Source of the DNA: Mesorhizobium sp. L-8-3
Lineage (GTDB): Bacteria; Pseudomonadota; Alphaproteobacteria; Rhizobiales; Rhizobiaceae
Reading direction: 5' to 3'
Assembly (NCBI RefSeq): GCF_016756615.1
Contig: NZ_AP023262.1
Span: 6,945,501-7,009,500 of the forward strand
DNA: 64,000 nucleotides
Shown: positions 9,452-18,248 of the stretch, one piece after another
How positions within the stretch are numbered: position 1 is the first letter of the stretch
Layout of the letters: each line of letters opens with the position of its first letter
Translations under genes and position numbers: made by a program
The notes under the pieces: generated by a model
Database searches by the model: none
What the model saw: the letters and a program-made list of their open reading frames with translations, nothing else
What the model was told of the DNA's origin: nothing

Positions 9452-11934
9452 CGCCTGCGATCGCCGCCATTGTCAGCGGATTGGGCGGCCTCGGCTACCC
9501 GACCGAAGCGCTTCTCTCCGACTATAGTTTTGCCGACGTCCTTTCGCCGGCCGGTGAAACACGCCGGGTGGCATTCGCGGCATTCACCCAAACGCCGCCA
9601 TCCTATCGAACGGCCGCCTTCGGTGTGGTCGAGGCCGGGTCGGGCGGACCCGACCTGACCGAGCTGCGGGCACTCGGGGCACCGATGATCTTCGCCGTGA
9701 CCGGGGATTGCGTCGAGTTGTGGCAAGTCCACGCTAGCAAGGCCGCGAGCCGCATGGCCGTCGTCGCGATTGATGCTCTGGGCGACCTGTTCGCACGCCA
9801 CGCCGAGCATTGGAGCCCGCGCGCTATTCATCGTGCGAAGGCAATCGGTGCTGAGCCGCTGGCTGGCCGCCAGTTTGACTTCGTAGACATCGGCCTGATG
9901 ATCGCAATCGAGGGCGAGGTGCATGTCAAGCTCGATACCTTGCTGCGCGAGACACTCGCCAATGTGATCGATGTCCGGGGGCGCCCGAACATGGACGCGC
10001 GCTTGTTGTTTCAAGCGACATTCCGGTTCCTTGCCGCGAAGATTCTGACCGATCGCGGTCATGAGTCGGCAGCCAATTGGGCGGATGGTAATGTCGACAA
10101 CGTGTTGCGTGGGATCGACCTCTATTATGGCTTGGGAACCATCGTACCCTCGCCGCGCGATCGCGCGCTGTTGGAAACCGTATGGGACGGTATCCGCACC
10201 GGCATCAATTTCCAGAATATCTCGGCCGACGATCTCGCGTTTGTTTATGAGAATACCTTCGTGACATCGGAAGCACGTGCGGAGTACAGCACGCACAGCA
10301 CACCGCGGCAAATGGCCGAGCATATTGTCCGGCGTCTCGAACTTTGGCGGAACCTGGAACGTGTCCGCGTATACGAGCCATTTGCGGGTGCGGGCGTGCT
10401 TCTCGTGGCAGCGCTCAGGCAACTGCGCGCCGCGTTGCCGCTTGAGTGGAACGATGAAGAGCGGCATCACTTCGTGACCGCACGCCTCTCTGGCGACGAA
10501 ATCGACGAATTCGCCTGTGAAGTCGCTAAGCTGTCGCTGATCCTCGCCGACTATCCCAATCACAATGGCTGGGACATCCAGCAGGCCGACCTGTTCGTCG
10601 GCGATCGGCTGCGGACGCGGATCACCGCCGACACTTTTGTCATCTGCAATCCGCCGTTCGAGGATTTCGATGCGGATGATCGCAACAGCGCCATCGCGCA
10701 GCACGATGTTTCCAAGCCGATAGCGGTGCTGGAAGCAGTGATTGAGTCGCGGCCGGCCGGCATCGGATTCGTCCTTCCCTCAAGCTTCATTGTTGAAAAG
10801 CGCTACCGCAAGGTGCGAGCCTTGATCGAGAGTCACTATACTTCGGTCGAAATCGTGGAGATTCCGGACGATGTGTTTTCCGCATCGCGTACCGCAGCCT
10901 CCCTATTGATCGCCCGCGACCCACGGACGGCCGCCGACGAACCCCGGATCACAATCCGATCAAGTGAAGTCACGTTGCGCGACCGTCTGCCGTTTCTCAA
11001 GGCGGGCGTCATCACCCGCAGTCGGTCGCTGACTCGGTGGGTGCCTGACACGCCAAGTGGCGATCTGTGGGTGCCAGCTCTCCATGAGATTTGGACCTAT
11101 CTTTCGGATCGGCCTGTGCTCGGCGATCGTCTCGAACTGCATCGTGGCATCGAATGGTCAGGTCCGCAGGCGAGCTCCTGGAGTCGCGAGCCTGAGCCCG
11201 GCTTTGAAGCCGGTCTGCATGGTGTCAATGGACATCGGCAGTTTCAGTCTCCACATCCCGTATGGCTCGATTGTCGGCCGGAATCCGCTCGCGGTGGCGC
11301 GTACAAGCTGCCGTGGAGCCAAGCGAAGCTCATCATCAATGGTGTTCGTTTGAGTCGCTATTCCTGGCGGCTGGCGGCAAGCTTCGACGCCGATGGGCTG
11401 GTCTGTTCGCAGCAATTTATTGGGGCATGGCCGAAGGAAGGCGTGAGTAACAAATATCTCCTTGCGTTGATGGCCGTGCTCAATGGTCCCGTTGCGAATG
11501 CCTTCGCCACGGTCTTCACGTCGGACCAACGCTACCGGCTGACGACTCTGCGCTCCATTCCGCTCCCCAATCATCTGCCTCCCGAGATCGCTGAGATGAC
11601 AACGACCTATATCAGGCGGCTGTCGCAAGCTCCTTTTTCCTTCGATGGTGATACTGCGGTTCAGCGCCTCCTCGCCGAGATCGACAGTGCGGTCCTTGCG
11701 AGCTACGCGCTTCCGGTCCGACTCGAGCGCGAATTGCTGCGCTTTTTTGAGGGTGCGCGGCGACCGGTCGCTCATGCATGGGAAGGTTGGCCTGGGTTGG
11801 ACGCAGCACCCGGTCTTTCGCTTGCCGAGACACTCACCGGCCACCGAGAACAATTCAGCGACAATTGGGTCAAGAGCGTCTTCAAACCCTTACCCCAAAG
11901 CGAAGCCGACGCGTTGCGCGCATATATCGGCTGA
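9448..11934 (+). CDS. N6-adenine DNA methyltransferase, large, type IIG/BREX-like layout
   Basis: This 828-residue protein contains a gamma-type adenine methyltransferase core. A TPRQMAEHIV motif (about 286) precedes the SAM-binding motif VYEPFAGAGVLL (308-319) and the catalytic NPPF (401-404), followed by FVLPSSFIVEKRYRKVR. The last 300 residues resemble a target-recognition region. The N-terminal 120 residues look like the nuclease-type domain found at that place in type IIG and HsdR proteins, with FGVVEAGSGGPDLTELRALG near 59-77, but the expected E-x-K reads EAG (62-64). It is coupled to an HTH gene upstream and a PIN gene 3 bp downstream. I infer a modification or defence role. Confidence 0.82.
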   Translation: MTPAIAAIVSGLGGLGYPTEALLSDYSFADVLSPAGETRRVAFAAFTQTPPSYRTAAFGVVEAGSGGPDLTELRALGAPMIFAVTGDCVELWQVHASKAASRMAVVAIDALGDLFARHAEHWSPRAIHRAKAIGAEPLAGRQFDFVDIGLMIAIEGEVHVKLDTLLRETLANVIDVRGRPNMDARLLFQATFRFLAAKILTDRGHESAANWADGNVDNVLRGIDLYYGLGTIVPSPRDRALLETVWDGIRTGINFQNISADDLAFVYENTFVTSEARAEYSTHSTPRQMAEHIVRRLELWRNLERVRVYEPFAGAGVLLVAALRQLRAALPLEWNDEERHHFVTARLSGDEIDEFACEVAKLSLILADYPNHNGWDIQQADLFVGDRLRTRITADTFVICNPPFEDFDADDRNSAIAQHDVSKPIAVLEAVIESRPAGIGFVLPSSFIVEKRYRKVRALIESHYTSVEIVEIPDDVFSASRTAASLLIARDPRTAADEPRITIRSSEVTLRDRLPFLKAGVITRSRSLTRWVPDTPSGDLWVPALHEIWTYLSDRPVLGDRLELHRGIEWSGPQASSWSREPEPGFEAGLHGVNGHRQFQSPHPVWLDCRPESARGGAYKLPWSQAKLIINGVRLSRYSWRLAASFDADGLVCSQQFIGAWPKEGVSNKYLLALMAVLNGPVANAFATVFTSDQRYRLTTLRSIPLPNHLPPEIAEMTTTYIRRLSQAPFSFDGDTAVQRLLAEIDSAVLASYALPVRLERELLRFFEGARRPVAHAWEGWPGLDAAPGLSLAETLTGHREQFSDNWVKSVFKPLPQSEADALRAYIG

Positions 11935-11937
11935 TCA

Positions 11938-12450
11938 ATGACCGGATATCTGCTCGACACCTCGGTTCTGATCGCCCTCGTTGATCCTACCCATGTGCTG
12001 CACGCGACTGTCGCTGCAGCGATCGATGCCATGAGTGGCGATGATCTCCAATATGTCTCGGCCGTAAGCGTCGGAGAAATCCGCACCGGCGTAGCAAGCG
12101 TGCAAAACATCCATGGTCGCACGCCAACACATGCCAGTCAGGTGCTCGCAGAAGCACAGGCTCGCACGCTGCTGTCGATAAACACCCAGGTTGCGGTCAC
12201 ATATGGCGATCTCAAGGCCGCAATGGTGAGCACGTTTATGCCGAAGGCGAGCAGAAACAAGCCGCCTGCTCATCTCCAAGATTGGATCGACCACGCTACA
12301 GGCAAGCGGTTAGGCATCAACGAGAACGATCTTTGGATTTGCGCTCAGGGGTTCGAGCGCGATCTGCACGTCCTCACCTGTGATGGCGACTTTTCGCGGG
12401 TGCAAGCCGCCGAGCCACGCCTCGCGCTCAGGGTGGTGCGGACTATCTGA
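11938..12450 (+). CDS. PIN-domain nuclease (VapC-like) linked to a methyltransferase
   Basis: This 170-residue protein has the acidic PIN set: LLDTSVLIAL (Asp6), VGEIRTG (Glu near 43), and NENDLWICAQGFERDLHVLTCDGDF with the C-terminal aspartates. PIN domains are Mg2+-dependent ribonucleases, typical of VapC toxins. No VapB-type antitoxin lies beside it; the gene starts 3 bp after the methyltransferase stop. Either it is an effector controlled by the methyltransferase/HTH proteins, or it is a VapC that has lost its partner. The spacing favours the first. Confidence 0.82.
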   Translation: MTGYLLDTSVLIALVDPTHVLHATVAAAIDAMSGDDLQYVSAVSVGEIRTGVASVQNIHGRTPTHASQVLAEAQARTLLSINTQVAVTYGDLKAAMVSTFMPKASRNKPPAHLQDWIDHATGKRLGINENDLWICAQGFERDLHVLTCDGDFSRVQAAEPRLALRVVRTI

Positions 12451-12702
12451 ATACGCGGCCAATGAACAGCGCGGCGCTGAAGTGGAGGGTCACTGTGCTC
12501 TATTGATCCGCTTATACGATCGGAGAGGATCGAGACGATTTATGGGACGGGTGTCGGCAAAATATCTAGGCCCGACCTCATTCGGGATAAGCTGTGCCAG
12601 CGTTGTATGGCCCATGCGGGGGCGAAAGCTGCCGTCGTTTCGATATCGTCTAGCAGTCTATGCGTGTCCGCGTCGCGCCCTAGGGCGTTCAACGGAGCTA
12701 TT

Positions 12703-12731
12703 CACCCTTATACACTAAAGCATAAAGGGTG
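12703..12731. terminator. Hairpin between convergent PIN and retron genes
   Basis: CACCCTTAT and ATAAAGGGTG form an almost perfect inverted repeat around a short loop in the 337 bp gap between two convergent genes. This is a plausible bidirectional terminator, though the T-tracts are weak. The rest of the gap (12451-12787) shows no gene. Confidence 0.35.
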
Positions 12732-12787
12732 CCTCGCCAATCAATATCGCTGGGACGCGATCGGTCATAGCCAGTCTAGCCGTCGGA

Positions 12788-14506
12788 TCAGGGCAATGCC
12801 GCTACCTGCACAGGCGTTGGTATAGGCGCCGCCTTTGACAGCACTTGGTAGTGATCGACCACATCGCAGCAAGCCTTTTGAAGTGGCTCAAATCGCGAAA
12901 AGTCGATTGTAGCGCGCTTGGGTGCGATAATTTCCGTGGCGAATTCATTTTTCCCGTAAAATTTGGTCTGGTCGAACTTCTTGTTGCTGCGGTTAAATTC
13001 CCGAACCCCGATCTTTTCAGCCAGCACGGAGCCATCAAACAGGTCTTCGATAGCCGTTGAGGCACCCGCCACCTTGCGAATGGGCACTACGTAAAGGTTC
13101 TCGTAGACGTAATAGAATGGGTCCGAACCGTCGATCGGTTTCCCGAGAATGTTAGTCAGGTGGTTGAAGATTTTCGTCGAGCCGCTGTCGTTGTCCACCA
13201 CCATGATGACCGGCTGTGACGCCCCATGTTTGAAAGGCTTCATCCGCTGGCGGTAGGAACTGAGCAGCTTGTTCATTTCGTCGCCGCCGCCCGACAGGTC
13301 TTGGAAGCGGGCCGTGCGAGAGTTGTAGTGGAAGAAGTCCACCAAAAGGGAGAACTTCGGCGTGGCGTCCACAAGCCGCGGGAACTTCAGATGCAGGCTC
13401 TTTATCGCCGCGCGCAGATAAATGTTGTCGGTCTTTCCCTCGCAGATGATGCGCGGCCGAACGATCCCATAAAACGACTGGTAGTCCAGGAAGTATCCGA
13501 ACAGCTTTGAGAACCCGGGCTGGTCATCGGTGAAGAAGGCATCATTCTTGATGCGCCGTATTTGGTAGATGAAGCTCAGCATACCATCGAGGCTGTCGTT
13601 GCTGACGGGGCGCTCGCCCCTCTTAGTACCGGTGTGTGCCCAGCCATGCTGAAACAGATGCCTGCACATAGCGCGGGACTGCTTGTAGTACTCGTGCCTG
13701 ACGTTGAGTTTTTGATTGACGATCAGACCTGTCGTGTCCTGCCGCGAATCCCGCTTTTGCATGCGGGATTTCTCGTGATTGACCTTGAATCCGGCGCGGT
13801 AGACGAGCCGCAGGATTCCATCACCGGCAGTCCATTTGTCACGGCTGCCTCTGACAAGGCGCGCTACCGCTTCCGGAAACTCCTTTTCGTTGGTTGAGAA
13901 GGTCAGGTCATCTGCATACCGCGTGTAGGTGCAGTGATGCTTGCTGGCCATCTTATTCAGCTGAATGTCGAGGATGTGGGCGATCAGATTGGATATGACC
14001 GGCGAGCACGGACTGCCTTGCGGTAGCTTGTTATTGTGGCAGGCGATTTGCGCGATGATGGTCGCGATCTTCGGATCGAGCTGGAAGTTCCGGTCCTTGA
14101 TGAAGAACCCGTAGACCCGCCCGAAATTGATGCTTGGGAAAAAGTCCTGCAGGTCGGCGTTGAAGACCCAGCGCCGGTTGCGATGGTGCGCGGCGTTGGT
14201 CACGATCGAGAAGCCGGTCTTGAAGCCATGGGATACCACCCTGGCCTTTGTAGCGCGCTTGCCTTCAAGCTCCGCTTCAATCCGCCCAAGGAGACCGGCC
14301 AATCTCGTTTGGACGAGCTTCAGCCGCGAGTTTGGTGCTGCAATGAGACGGCGACCACCATTCTTCTTTGGAATTTCGAAGTAATCATAGGGATTGGCAC
14401 GCCGGTACCAATAAAGGGCATATGATACCGTTTCGCCCTTGAGTTTAAGAAGGCGGGCAAGCTGAGGAAGGGTCGTGGCGCTCTTGAGTTCGCTCAGTTC
14501 TGACAT
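12788..14506 (-). CDS. Retron reverse transcriptase fused to a TOPRIM domain
   Basis: This 572-residue protein has the full retron RT set: NAAHH (104-108, the retron-specific NAxxH), FNADLQDFFPSI (motif A, Asp118), PQGSPCSPVISN (163-173), TRYADDLTFS (catalytic YADD, 197-200) and TTGLIVN (258-264, the VTG-like motif). The C-terminal third is a TOPRIM domain: IICEGKTD (Glu356) and VVDND (Asp438, Asp440). RT-TOPRIM fusions are known from the Ec67-type retrons, of similar length, which protect against phage through the TOPRIM nuclease. A putative msr-msd locus lies 7 bp upstream and an AbiC-like gene beyond it. Function as a defence toxin-antitoxin is inferred from family. Confidence 0.93.
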   Translation of the reverse strand: MSELSELKSATTLPQLARLLKLKGETVSYALYWYRRANPYDYFEIPKKNGGRRLIAAPNSRLKLVQTRLAGLLGRIEAELEGKRATKARVVSHGFKTGFSIVTNAAHHRNRRWVFNADLQDFFPSINFGRVYGFFIKDRNFQLDPKIATIIAQIACHNNKLPQGSPCSPVISNLIAHILDIQLNKMASKHHCTYTRYADDLTFSTNEKEFPEAVARLVRGSRDKWTAGDGILRLVYRAGFKVNHEKSRMQKRDSRQDTTGLIVNQKLNVRHEYYKQSRAMCRHLFQHGWAHTGTKRGERPVSNDSLDGMLSFIYQIRRIKNDAFFTDDQPGFSKLFGYFLDYQSFYGIVRPRIICEGKTDNIYLRAAIKSLHLKFPRLVDATPKFSLLVDFFHYNSRTARFQDLSGGGDEMNKLLSSYRQRMKPFKHGASQPVIMVVDNDSGSTKIFNHLTNILGKPIDGSDPFYYVYENLYVVPIRKVAGASTAIEDLFDGSVLAEKIGVREFNRSNKKFDQTKFYGKNEFATEIIAPKRATIDFSRFEPLQKACCDVVDHYQVLSKAAPIPTPVQVAALP

Positions 14507-14512
14507 GGAATG

Positions 14513-14639
14513 GCTTGCGGATACTCGTATGCCAGAGCATCGGACATGGGTATACAGTCCGTAAGGAATGTGCGGGCAGAACCCCGCGCATTGATATCAA
14601 CTATCGCCGAAACAACAACAGCAGAATCTATCCGCAAGC
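14513..14639 (-). ncRNA. Retron msr-msd non-coding RNA with a1/a2 repeats
   Basis: Read on the minus strand, the region opens with GCTTGCGGATA (14639-14629) and closes with TATCCGCAAGC (14523-14513), an 11-bp perfect inverted repeat 127 nt apart, as expected for retron a1/a2. The base after a1 is G (14628, in context ATAGA), fitting the branching guanosine. Inside are a stem at 14567-14592 (AATGCGCGGG/CCCGCACATT, one mismatch), a stem at 14541-14561 (CGGAC/GTCCG) and the palindrome TTGATATCAA (14591-14600). It lies directly upstream of the RT gene, the standard retron layout. Confidence 0.8.
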
Positions 14640-14678
14640 ACGGCACCTACAGCACAATCCGGCACGGAATTCAAGCTC

Positions 14679-15599
14679 CTAGGTCCCTTCCGAGGTGAAG
14701 TCGTCCTTATCGAGTGCCGCCGCTGCAGGAAGCAGGTTTTCATGGAAGATGACCAGCAGCTTGTCGCGCGGAACGTTGTCGAGCAACGCGTACCGGACGA
14801 CATACTGGCCGAACCTTTTTCCTATCGGCGTCTGGCAACTGTAGAACATTAAAAGCAGCTCGTAGTCGGAGAGCTGAGCGCGCAGCAGCCGCATGTACCG
14901 CTGCTTGTCGACAACGGGGCTTTCGTCGACGAACCGCACGACGTTGTAGAGATAGCGGAAGTAGTGGCCGATATCCTGCTTGTAGCTGTCCATGAACTCC
15001 TTGTAGGCTGAGGAGATTTTATCGCCGTCGTTTGGCTCCATGTTGTTGTGATACATGCGTTCGAAATAGACGAAGAAGGTCTTGAAGCAGTCTCTCCCAG
15101 TGCTTGTTTGGCCACCTTCTTTGTTCCGCAAATCCATCGCGTTCACGATCGAGTTGTGGAGATTCAGCATCTGGAAAAACGTCGATTCGAAATTCTGTCG
15201 ATCGGTCGACTGGATTTGCGTTTCGAGCGCGTTCGCCGACCTCGCGAATTCGTCGCGTGTAAGGCGCAGCTCAAACTGCTGGATCACGATTGTCAGGAGC
15301 AGGCCGATCACCGTGATGAAGGTGAAGATCGGTGTCAGTGTGCCGTCGAGGAACGCGCCGACATCCTGAATCTCGGCGCCGTTAAAAAACCACGCCGAAA
15401 AGGCCAGTACTGACATCGCAATCGTCAGAAGAATGGCGAGCACCAGCAGTCCGAACGGAGCCGCCCGCATATCCTTGGCTTCGGGATCTACCATTCGGTA
15501 GAACAGGCCGCGAAGCCACCATCCTCCATCGATCCTTGCCGCTCCGACAACGATAATCGCCGCGACAGCTAGTATGAAGCGATAAGGAATATCGGCCAT
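14679..15599 (-). CDS. Putative AbiC-type phage abortive-infection membrane protein
   Basis: The 306-residue protein begins with three hydrophobic segments (about 7-21, 47-71, 86-107), then a charged coiled-coil-like stretch, then a cytoplasmic domain with FESTFFQMLNLHNSIVNAMD and GHYFRYLYNVVRFVDES. These two blocks are typical of the putative phage abortive-infection family (putAbiC). The gene ends 40 bp upstream of the retron RNA on the same strand, so the two may share a transcript. Whether it belongs to the retron system or is a separate defence gene cannot be told from sequence. Confidence 0.8.
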   Translation of the reverse strand: MADIPYRFILAVAAIIVVGAARIDGGWWLRGLFYRMVDPEAKDMRAAPFGLLVLAILLTIAMSVLAFSAWFFNGAEIQDVGAFLDGTLTPIFTFITVIGLLLTIVIQQFELRLTRDEFARSANALETQIQSTDRQNFESTFFQMLNLHNSIVNAMDLRNKEGGQTSTGRDCFKTFFVYFERMYHNNMEPNDGDKISSAYKEFMDSYKQDIGHYFRYLYNVVRFVDESPVVDKQRYMRLLRAQLSDYELLLMFYSCQTPIGKRFGQYVVRYALLDNVPRDKLLVIFHENLLPAAAALDKDDFTSEGT

Positions 15600-15739
15600 T
15601 GTTCGTCCCCCGCCACAGTTTTAGTCACAAGTAGACGAGACGCAAAGCAGAAACGCCGCTCGACCTTTCGGAAGCGGCGTTTCACGAAGCTAGCGGCAGT
15701 GCCGCCCGTTCGGATGCGGGTGACGACTAGATTGATCTG

Positions 15740-15919
15740 ATGGCTGCAAATCAAGACTTGGTCGACATCGAGAAAGAGGTGCGCAGTGCTACTGCGAAGC
15801 ACAACCCGTTCTTGCGGGAGCTCGAGCTTCCATCTTTGCCGATGGCGAAAGACGATGTGAGCCCACCAGCACAGCGCCGAATAAACGTCCGCTGTCGGGC
15901 AAAGTTCATCTCCGCCTGA
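15740..15919 (+). CDS. Possible small protein of unknown function
   Basis: A 59-codon frame begins at ATG 15740 and encodes a charged peptide (MAANQDLVDIEKEVRSATAK start). It could be a short gene or the beginning of one disrupted by the adjacent IS30 remnant. No domain is recognised. The surrounding 15600-15992 stretch shows nothing else. Confidence 0.3.
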   Translation: MAANQDLVDIEKEVRSATAKHNPFLRELELPSLPMAKDDVSPPAQRRINVRCRAKFISA

Positions 15920-15992
15920 ATGTCAGCATTGAGGCGGTGGGTTCAACCGGTCGCCGCAACACTCTTAATCTGAGAGGATGAGGAGGTGTTGC

Positions 15993-16385
15993 ATGGTGAC
16001 GTCACGGATCTGGTTTACGTCAGCGCAGAAGGCCGAGCTTTGGGAGCGATGGAAGCAAGGTCAGAGCATTTCGTCGATCTCGCGGGCACTGGACCGCCGG
16101 AACAAGACCGGCGTTCAGCGGATCGTATCCTTACACGGCGGCATTGCTCCCTCAGCAAGGCGTAGAGCAGCCTCGGCGCTCGGGCTGGCGGAGCGCGAAG
16201 AGATCTCTCGCGGGATCGCGGCGGGTTTCGCGATACGCGCTATTGCACGAAGTCTCGGGCGATCTCCATCGACAATATGTCGGGAGATCTCTCGCAATGG
16301 CGGTGCACAAACGTATCGCGCAACCCGGGCCGACAAGCAGGCTTGGCAGCGCGCGCTACGCCCGAAGACCCGCTGCCGCCAATGA
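15993..16385 (+). pseudogene. IS30-family transposase, N-terminal remnant
   Basis: The frame encodes the two HTH regions of IS30-family transposases: FTSAQKAELWERWKQGQSIS and the downstream REEISRGIAAGFAIRAIARS with SPSTICREISRNGG. The DDE catalytic core is missing. The frame stops at 16385, where sequence of a different gene (DUF4238) takes over. The element is therefore a 5' fragment fused into another gene. Confidence 0.85.
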
Positions 16386-17299
16386 ATCCACGGGCCATTG
16401 GTTTCGAGCGAGACTACTATTCCCAGAAGCTGCCCGGGGGTGGTCAGGAAAACCATTGTTTCGAGGATCTGTGGAACACCATCGAGACCGGATGGCCGGA
16501 AACGGTGCGGGCGCTCGCGGCACGCCGCCTGTCGGCCGCCATCTCCTTCAACGTGCTCGGCATGCAAACGATCTTGCGCGCGCGTGTTCCGGCGACGCGC
16601 GATCGGCACGCGCTGATGATCGAGGCCAAAATTCGCTGCGAGCACAAGATCGGCGAAGAACTCGGCGTCCTTCCTCCGCCGCTCGAGCGCTATGCGGGCC
16701 AGTTCGACACCGTGCCGATAGGCGTCGACCCACATGAAACGCTGCTGGCAATGAAAGGTGAGTTCAAGGATTTCGGCGACCTCTGTTTCCGCCTCGGCTT
16801 CGAGGTACTCCACAACAGGACAAGCACGCCTTTCCTCACATCGGACAATCCGGTCTGCAGCTACGATCCGCGTCAGGCGTTCCATGCGCGTACGCCTTAC
16901 GAGCATTCCGGCGAGGTCGAGCTGATCTTCCCGGTTTCGGCGCACATGCTTGTGCGCGGTTCCAGCAAGCGCGGGCCGGTGAACATGATCTCGCGCCATC
17001 GCGATATCTCCGACAGCCACAAGGTGCGGCAACTCAATCGCACGATCGCGCAGTTTTCCTATCGCATGACCATCGGCCAGGATCGCTCTAGCGACGACCT
17101 GATCCGCGCCCATGGCGCGATCGTGCCGACCATCACCACTAGAGTGCGGCGACTTGGGAAAGAGGTGCATATCATCTGCCGGAATGTTTTCGGTCCCCGG
17201 CCGAGGTTATCTCAATACATCGACACGCCTGAAAAGGCCGCGCGCCTTGAGGCCAGGATGGCTGCTACATCGAGCCACGCGGACCCGATCCTCGAATGA
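16382..17299 (+). pseudogene. DUF4238 protein, 5'-truncated at IS30 remnant
   Basis: The 305 codons from 16382 match the inner and C-terminal part of DUF4238 proteins, recognised by the FLTSDNPV motif (TPFLTSDNPVCSYD) and the downstream EVELIFPVSAHML block. The usual N-terminal HFVP-type segment is absent, and the sequence to the left is IS30 DNA. The open frame reaches back to 16277 only by reading the IS30 fragment out of frame. An internal ATG at 16382 could still give a shortened protein. DUF4238 genes are often seen in defence-rich regions; the function is unknown. Confidence 0.75.
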
Positions 17300-17458
17300 C
17301 CGGATTGATGGAAGAGCCTTCCGTTTGCGCGGTGTTTTGGACTGCCGGGGTCAAATGCGACCATTCGCGGCATCACCGGAAGGCGACAGATGGTATTTCC
17401 CACCCAACCATGCCCGTAACAATCACGCGGTTTTGTCTCTCACGCGAGAACACCCCTG

Positions 17459-17620
17459 ATGGAGAAAGCGAAGCTCTCCGAGTTGAAAAAGCTGCGACAT
17501 CTCAACATCGAAACCTTGAATGGTCGGGTCATCAACATGATGCCGCTCTTGGGAGGACCGATCCTGGCACCTCTGGATTCCGAACCTCGATGGCACGCTG
17601 ATGGAGATGTGTCCGGTTGA
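17459..17620 (+). CDS. Small hypothetical protein
   Basis: A 53-codon frame (MEKAKLSELKKLRHLNIETL start) precedes the next frame with a TTGA stop/start overlap at 17617-17620. The leading lysine/leucine helix looks protein-like, but no family is recognised. It may be a fragment in a decayed region. Confidence 0.3.
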   Translation: MEKAKLSELKKLRHLNIETLNGRVINMMPLLGGPILAPLDSEPRWHADGDVSG

Positions 17621-18000
17621 CGCCGCCCATTCGCCTATTGGGGAAAGAGTGCCGCCCGCGACGAAGACGTGTGCTTCGGCCTGCTCGAGATATTGTGGCA
17701 ACGCGCGAGCTTTCCAGACGTTGTGCAGGCGTATTTGCTCTCGTCGGCGCGTACCTATTGTGGGTTCAAATCCAGCGTCAAAGACGCCAGTTGCGATTTG
17801 AGAGCGAATGGATCGCGCTCAAACGCAAACGTGAGAACCTGGCGGCCCGCATCGGGCTTCCACACGCTCTCGCAGAGCTTAGCAGATATTGGGCTGCCTC
17901 GTTCGAGTCCTCGCGCAGCCGGGTCGCAGCGTCGCGTGCTTCCGCAATCTCTGGAGAAATGATTTGGAGTCGCCTGTATTTTCCTTGTCGTATATCCTAG
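17617..18000 (+). CDS. Hypothetical protein with one membrane segment, possibly decayed
   Basis: This is a 127-codon frame with a TTG start. Residues about 38-52 (AGVFALVGAYLLWVQI) form a plausible membrane helix, followed by a basic, charged helix (QRRQLRFESEWIALKRKREN). That pattern suits a membrane-anchored coiled-coil protein. The ends look ragged and no family is certain, so this may be the middle of a broken gene. Confidence that it is expressed is low. Confidence 0.35.
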   Translation: MTPPIRLLGKECRPRRRRVLRPARDIVATRELSRRCAGVFALVGAYLLWVQIQRQRRQLRFESEWIALKRKRENLAARIGLPHALAELSRYWAASFESSRSRVAASRASAISGEMIWSRLYFPCRIS

Positions 18001-18095
18001 TCAGCGCGACCGACGAAGTTCGGCCAAGCGACCGGCCAAATCGACCTACCGATCGCAAATTTGCACATGCTATCAATGCGCTAAGCATAGCGAAT

Positions 18096-18246
18096 ATCGG
18101 CCATCATCGGCATTGGCGTCGTCGATCAACCGTCTCGGTGAAGCTGAGGTGGCGCCTAACATCGGCCAAATGATCGGCCAGTTATGGGCGCTCAGCTAAA
18201 ATTTCTGTTGACATATACGTACTTAGCGCGATCTAACATCGGCCAA
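18096..18246. promoter_or_regulatory. Operator-like ATCGGCCA repeats upstream of fic
   Basis: ATCGGCCA occurs at 18096, 18161, 18173 and 18238. The spacings are 65, 12 and 65 bp, and the last copy is 3 bp before the fic ATG. Two copies extend to the 14-mer CTAACATCGGCCAA (18156-18169 and 18233-18246). Such phased repeats across a promoter suggest binding sites for a repressor, perhaps autoregulation. No DNA-binding experiment or homologue is known to me. Confidence 0.5.
18208..18237 (+). promoter_or_regulatory. Candidate sigma70-type promoter of fic
   Basis: TTGACA (18208-18213) matches the -35 consensus exactly, and TCTAAC (18232-18237) could serve as -10 with an 18-bp spacer. The -10 abuts the last ATCGGCCA repeat, so a protein bound there would block transcription. 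The mRNA leader would be very short or absent. Confidence 0.45.
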
Positions 18247-18248
18247 TC

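Noticed and set aside
9382..10704. 440-codon minus frame opposite the methyltransferase
   Set aside because: It lies antisense to a gene with clear SAM and NPPF motifs and shows no protein features.
11938..12450. Ordinary VapBC toxin-antitoxin pair
   Set aside because: No VapB-sized antitoxin gene precedes the PIN gene; the upstream neighbour is an 828-residue methyltransferase 3 bp away.
16277..16381. Beginning of the frame leading into DUF4238
   Set aside because: These codons read IS30 DNA out of frame and are not part of the DUF4238 protein.
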